DNA of 7,107 nt from JANNAV01 sp031384695 (lineage in GTDB: Bacteria; Pseudomonadota; Alphaproteobacteria; Rhodobacterales; Rhodobacteraceae): NCBI GenBank assembly GCA_031384695.1, contig JANNAV010000092.1, positions 1-7,107 on the forward strand. The letters run 5' to 3'. The position numbers and the translations under genes were made by a program. The notes beneath the pieces were generated by a model. The model had not been told where the DNA came from, made no database searches, and was given only the letters and a program-made list of their open reading frames with translations. This document shows, piece after piece, positions 4,434 to 7,107 of this stretch (position 1 is the stretch's first letter; each line of letters begins with the position of its first letter).

Positions 4434-5756
4434 ATGTTGAATGTCCTGACCAACCGCATCTTCCGCCACATGTTCGCAGCCCAGCTTGTGGCGCTGGTGG
4501 GCACCGGGCTTGCCACCGTGGCGCTTGGCCTGCTGGCGTGGCAACTGGCGGGGGCGGATGCGGGGCTGGTGCTGGGCACCGCGCTGGCGATCAAGATGGT
4601 GGCCTATGTCACGCTGGCCCCGGTTGCCGCCGCTTTGGCGGAACGCCTGCCGCGCCGGGCGTTTCTGGTGGTGCTGGACCTGATCCGCGCGGTGGTGGTG
4701 CTGTTTCTGCCGTTCGTTACCGAGGTCTGGCAGGTTTATGTGCTGATCTTCCTGCTGCAAGCGGCCTCGGCGGGGTTCACCCCGGCGTTTCAGGCGACCA
4801 TCCCGGACGTTCTTCCGGATGAGCGGGATTACACCAACGCCCTGTCGCTGATGCGGCTGACCGAGGATATGGAGCAATTGCTGTCGCCGATGCTGGCCGC
4901 CGCCTTGCTGAGCGTGGTCAGTTTTCCGGTGCTGTTTGGCGGCACGGTTCTGGGGTTTGCGGGCTCGGCCCTGCTGGTGTTGACCGTGACCCTGCCCGCG
5001 CGCGCGCCTGCTGCTGCGGGGAATTTCTGGGCCTCGACCACCAAGGGCGCGCGGATTTACCTTGCCACACCGCGGCTGCGCGGGCTGATGGTGATGGAGC
5101 TGGCGGTCGCCGCCGCCGGGGCGATGATCTATGTGAACACGGTGGTTCTGGTGCAGGCCCGCTTTGGGCTGGGTGCCAGTCAGGTGGCGCTGGCCTTTGC
5201 GGCGTTCGGTGCGGGGTCGATGGTTGCGGCCTTCGTGTTGCCCCGGGTGCTGGACCGGGTTGCGGATCGTCCGGTGATGCTGGCGGGGGCCGGGGTGATG
5301 GTGGCCGGGGTGGCGCTGGTGCCGCTGGCACCGGGGCTTGGCGGGCTGATGGGGTTGTGGGCGATGATCGGTTTCGGCTTTGCCTTCACCCAGATCCCCA
5401 TTGGCCGGATCCTGAACCGCTCGGCCCGGCCCGAGGACAGGCCTGCCGTGTTCGCCGCCCAGTTCGCGCTGTCGCATGCGGCCTGGCTGGTGACCTATCC
5501 GCTGGCAGGCTGGCTGGGCTCTGCCTTTGGTCTGCCTGCGGCGGCTCTGGGTCTTGCAGCCCTTGGCGCTGTGGCAATGGTTGCTGTGATACAGTTGTGG
5601 CCCGCAACAGACCCGGTGGAACTGGCACATGCCCACCCCGACCTGCCCGCCGACCATCCGCACTTGCAGGGCCATCAAGGCGATGAACACCGCCACGCCC
5701 TGATGATCGACGACCTGCACCACCGTTGGCCGAGTGCCACCAGATCTACGGCATAG
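4434..5756 (+). CDS. MFS efflux transporter with His-rich C-terminal tail (NreB-like)
   Basis: A 440-residue major facilitator superfamily inner-membrane protein, probably a proton-coupled metal exporter. It begins with a short cytoplasmic end and a first helix containing FAAQLVALVGTGLATVALGL. The loop after the second helix, LAERLPRRAFLVVLDLIRA (residues 68-86), is a variant of the MFS motif A. About 12 hydrophobic helices cover residues 14-390. Residues 397-432 form a cytoplasmic tail with nine histidines (399, 401, 408, 410, 414, 419, 421, 429, 430), a feature of NreB-type nickel exporters and a likely metal-binding segment. It is the distal gene of the operon starting with the CsoR/RcnR-family sensor, and the only intact exporter in it. 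The ribosome-binding site is weak (GAAAG about eight bases upstream). Ni/Co is favoured by the tail and the NreAB-like pairing, but other metals or a drug substrate cannot be excluded. It converges on the cusA gene with a 13-base gap. Confidence 0.85.
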   Translation: MLNVLTNRIFRHMFAAQLVALVGTGLATVALGLLAWQLAGADAGLVLGTALAIKMVAYVTLAPVAAALAERLPRRAFLVVLDLIRAVVVLFLPFVTEVWQVYVLIFLLQAASAGFTPAFQATIPDVLPDERDYTNALSLMRLTEDMEQLLSPMLAAALLSVVSFPVLFGGTVLGFAGSALLVLTVTLPARAPAAAGNFWASTTKGARIYLATPRLRGLMVMELAVAAAGAMIYVNTVVLVQARFGLGASQVALAFAAFGAGSMVAAFVLPRVLDRVADRPVMLAGAGVMVAGVALVPLAPGLGGLMGLWAMIGFGFAFTQIPIGRILNRSARPEDRPAVFAAQFALSHAAWLVTYPLAGWLGSAFGLPAAALGLAALGAVAMVAVIQLWPATDPVELAHAHPDLPADHPHLQGHQGDEHRHALMIDDLHHRWPSATRSTA

Positions 5757-5769
5757 GCGGTCGCTGCCG

Positions 5770-7107
5770 TCAGGCGGCAACCGCCACCACGGCTTTGGCC
5801 CGTGCCAGACCCCGCCCCTTGACCGCCGCATAGACCGCCGGAATGACGATCAGCGTCAGCAGGGTCGATGACACCATGCCACCGATCATCGGTACGGCGA
5901 TGCGGCTCATGATCTCGGACCCGGTGCCATGCGCCCAGAGGATCGGCATCAGACCGGCCATGATCGCCACCACCGTCATCATCTTGGGCCGCACCCGGTC
6001 CACCGCGCCCACCATGATCGCGGCGTTGAGGTCGGCACGGGTGAAGGCGCGGCCCTTGGCGGTGGCCTCGGCCCGCCGCTCGGTCAGCGCGTTGTCGAGG
6101 TAGATCAGCATGATCACCCCGGTTTCCGCCGCCACCCCGGCCAAGGCGATGAACCCCACCGCCACCGCGACCGACATGTTGAACCCCATGAACCACATCA
6201 GCCAGATGCCCCCCACCAGCGCAAAGGGCAGCGACAGCATGACGATCAGGGTTTCGGTCAGGCGGCGGAAGTTGAGGAACAGCAGAAGGAAGATCAGTGC
6301 CAGTGTCAGCGGCACCACGATGGCCATCCGGGCCTTGGCCCGCTCCAGATATTCGAACTGCCCGCTCCACCCCAGCGAATAGCCCTGCGGCAGGGTGATC
6401 TGCGCCGCCACCGCCGCCTGTGCCTCGGCGACATAGCCGCCCAGATCGCGACCGGCGATATCGACGAAGATGTACACCGCCAGTTGGCCGTTTTCGGTGC
6501 GGATCGAGGTGGCCCCCCGCGTGCGTTCGATCTTTGCCACGTCGCCCAGCGGCACGGTGCCGCCGCCGGGCAGCGCCACCTGCACCTCGCGGGCGATGGC
6601 ATCCGGGTCAGACCGCAGGGCTGCGGGATAGCGGATCGCCACATTGTAGCGCTCGCGCCCTTCGACCGTCTGAGTGATCGCCTCGGCGCCCAAGGCCATG
6701 GCAATCACCTCCTGCACGTCGGCCACCGACAGGCCATAGCGGGCCAGTGAGGCCCGATCCGGCGTGATGTCGAGATAATAGCCGCCGATCACCCGTTCGG
6801 CATAGGCGCTAGTGGTGCCAGGAACGCGGCGGAGCACCGCCTCGACCTCGCGCGCGACACCCTCCATCGCGGCCAGATCGGTGCCATAGACCTTGACCCC
6901 CACCGGCGTTCGGATGCCGGTGGACAGCATGTCGATGCGGGCGCGGATCGGCATCGTCCAGGCGTTGGACACGCCGGGGAACTGCAAGGCCGCGTCCATT
7001 TCCTGCCGCAAAGATTCCGTGGTGACGCCGGGCCGCCATTCCGCCTCGGGGCGCAACTGGATGATGGTCTCGAACATTTCGGTCGGCGCGGGGTCGGTGG
7101 CGGTCAG
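5770..7107 (-). CDS. cusA: CusA-type heavy-metal efflux RND pump, C-terminal part (5' end outside window)
   Basis: The inner-membrane pump of a tripartite CusCBA-like complex that uses the proton gradient to expel Cu(I)/Ag(I). The open frame continues to base 7107, so 445 residues of an expected ~1050 are present; a Met at 7077 is internal. That Met (in PTEMFETIIQL) and the Met in RIDMLSTGIRTP sit 49 residues apart, matching E. coli CusA Met623 and Met672, two of the three methionines of the periplasmic binding cleft. The third (Met573) would lie beyond the edge. After the docking and porter domains come about five membrane helices. Glu328 (in AAETGVIMLIYLD) and Lys375 (in RVRPK), numbered from the window edge, match E. 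coli Glu939 and Lys984 of the proton relay, spaced 47 rather than 45. The gene is intact as far as visible. Partner genes (cusB, cusC) are presumably upstream of it, outside the window. Confidence 0.93.
   Translation of the reverse strand: MTATDPAPTEMFETIIQLRPEAEWRPGVTTESLRQEMDAALQFPGVSNAWTMPIRARIDMLSTGIRTPVGVKVYGTDLAAMEGVAREVEAVLRRVPGTTSAYAERVIGGYYLDITPDRASLARYGLSVADVQEVIAMALGAEAITQTVEGRERYNVAIRYPAALRSDPDAIAREVQVALPGGGTVPLGDVAKIERTRGATSIRTENGQLAVYIFVDIAGRDLGGYVAEAQAAVAAQITLPQGYSLGWSGQFEYLERAKARMAIVVPLTLALIFLLLFLNFRRLTETLIVMLSLPFALVGGIWLMWFMGFNMSVAVAVGFIALAGVAAETGVIMLIYLDNALTERRAEATAKGRAFTRADLNAAIMVGAVDRVRPKMMTVVAIMAGLMPILWAHGTGSEIMSRIAVPMIGGMVSSTLLTLIVIPAVYAAVKGRGLARAKAVVAVAA

Noticed and set aside
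4326..5831. 501-codon open frame on the minus strand opposite the MFS gene
   Set aside because: Its translation is Gln/His/Arg/Pro-rich with no hydrophobic core or motifs, typical of the antisense of a GC-rich membrane protein. The plus-strand MFS frame has full family structure.
5675..6750. Long open frames antisense to or out of frame with cusA (minus-strand 5675-6370, plus-strand 5929-6750)
   Set aside because: Both are His/Gly/Arg/Gln-rich with no recognisable domain and overlap the clearly conserved CusA frame.

Overview
The window is about 7.1 kb of GC-rich alphaproteobacterial DNA. Protein style, codon use and gene content suggest a member of the Rhodobacterales (Rhodobacteraceae), but this is inferred from the look of the proteins, not from a marker gene. 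It reads as a patchwork of metal-resistance genes with one lipid-modification locus inserted among them and several decayed stretches between.

Layout: (1) 25-465 (+) is a CueR-type copper-sensing MerR regulator, preceded by the last codons of another reading frame. (2) 479-1579 is a segment without an intact gene. It is bounded by two copies, in inverted orientation, of a ~107-bp double-hairpin module, and it holds fragments of a dipeptide/oligopeptide ABC transporter operon (substrate-binding protein, then ATPase) broken by frameshifts and deletions. (3) 1583-2128 (-) is a TetR-family repressor, divergent from (4) 2254-3171 (+), a membrane sterol-desaturase/fatty-acid-hydroxylase family protein; a TGTCC-N6-GGACA palindrome lies between them. 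(5) 3172-3570 has no recognisable gene. (6) 3571-5756 (+) is a metal-efflux operon: a well-formed promoter with an overlapping palindrome, a CsoR/RcnR-family metal sensor, a wrecked cation-diffusion-facilitator (CDF) gene frameshifted by a three-copy 16-bp tandem repeat, a short remnant ORF, and an MFS exporter with a histidine-rich tail similar in type to NreB nickel exporters. (7) 5770-7107 (-) is the C-terminal part of a CusA-type heavy-metal RND pump, running off the right edge and convergent with the MFS gene.

How the parts fit: CueR and CusA point to copper/silver detoxification. The CsoR/RcnR-family sensor with CDF and MFS exporters points to a second, separately controlled efflux operon, probably for Ni/Co or Cu. 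In that operon the MFS exporter is likely the only working effector, because the CDF gene lacks its N-terminal helices and its family metal ligands. The TetR-desaturase pair looks like a self-contained regulated unit.

No convincing new defence or mobile system is visible. The two most notable observations are the inverted double-hairpin modules, whose stems differ by four paired compensatory substitutions, and the 16-bp triplication whose collapse to one copy exactly restores the CDF reading frame.
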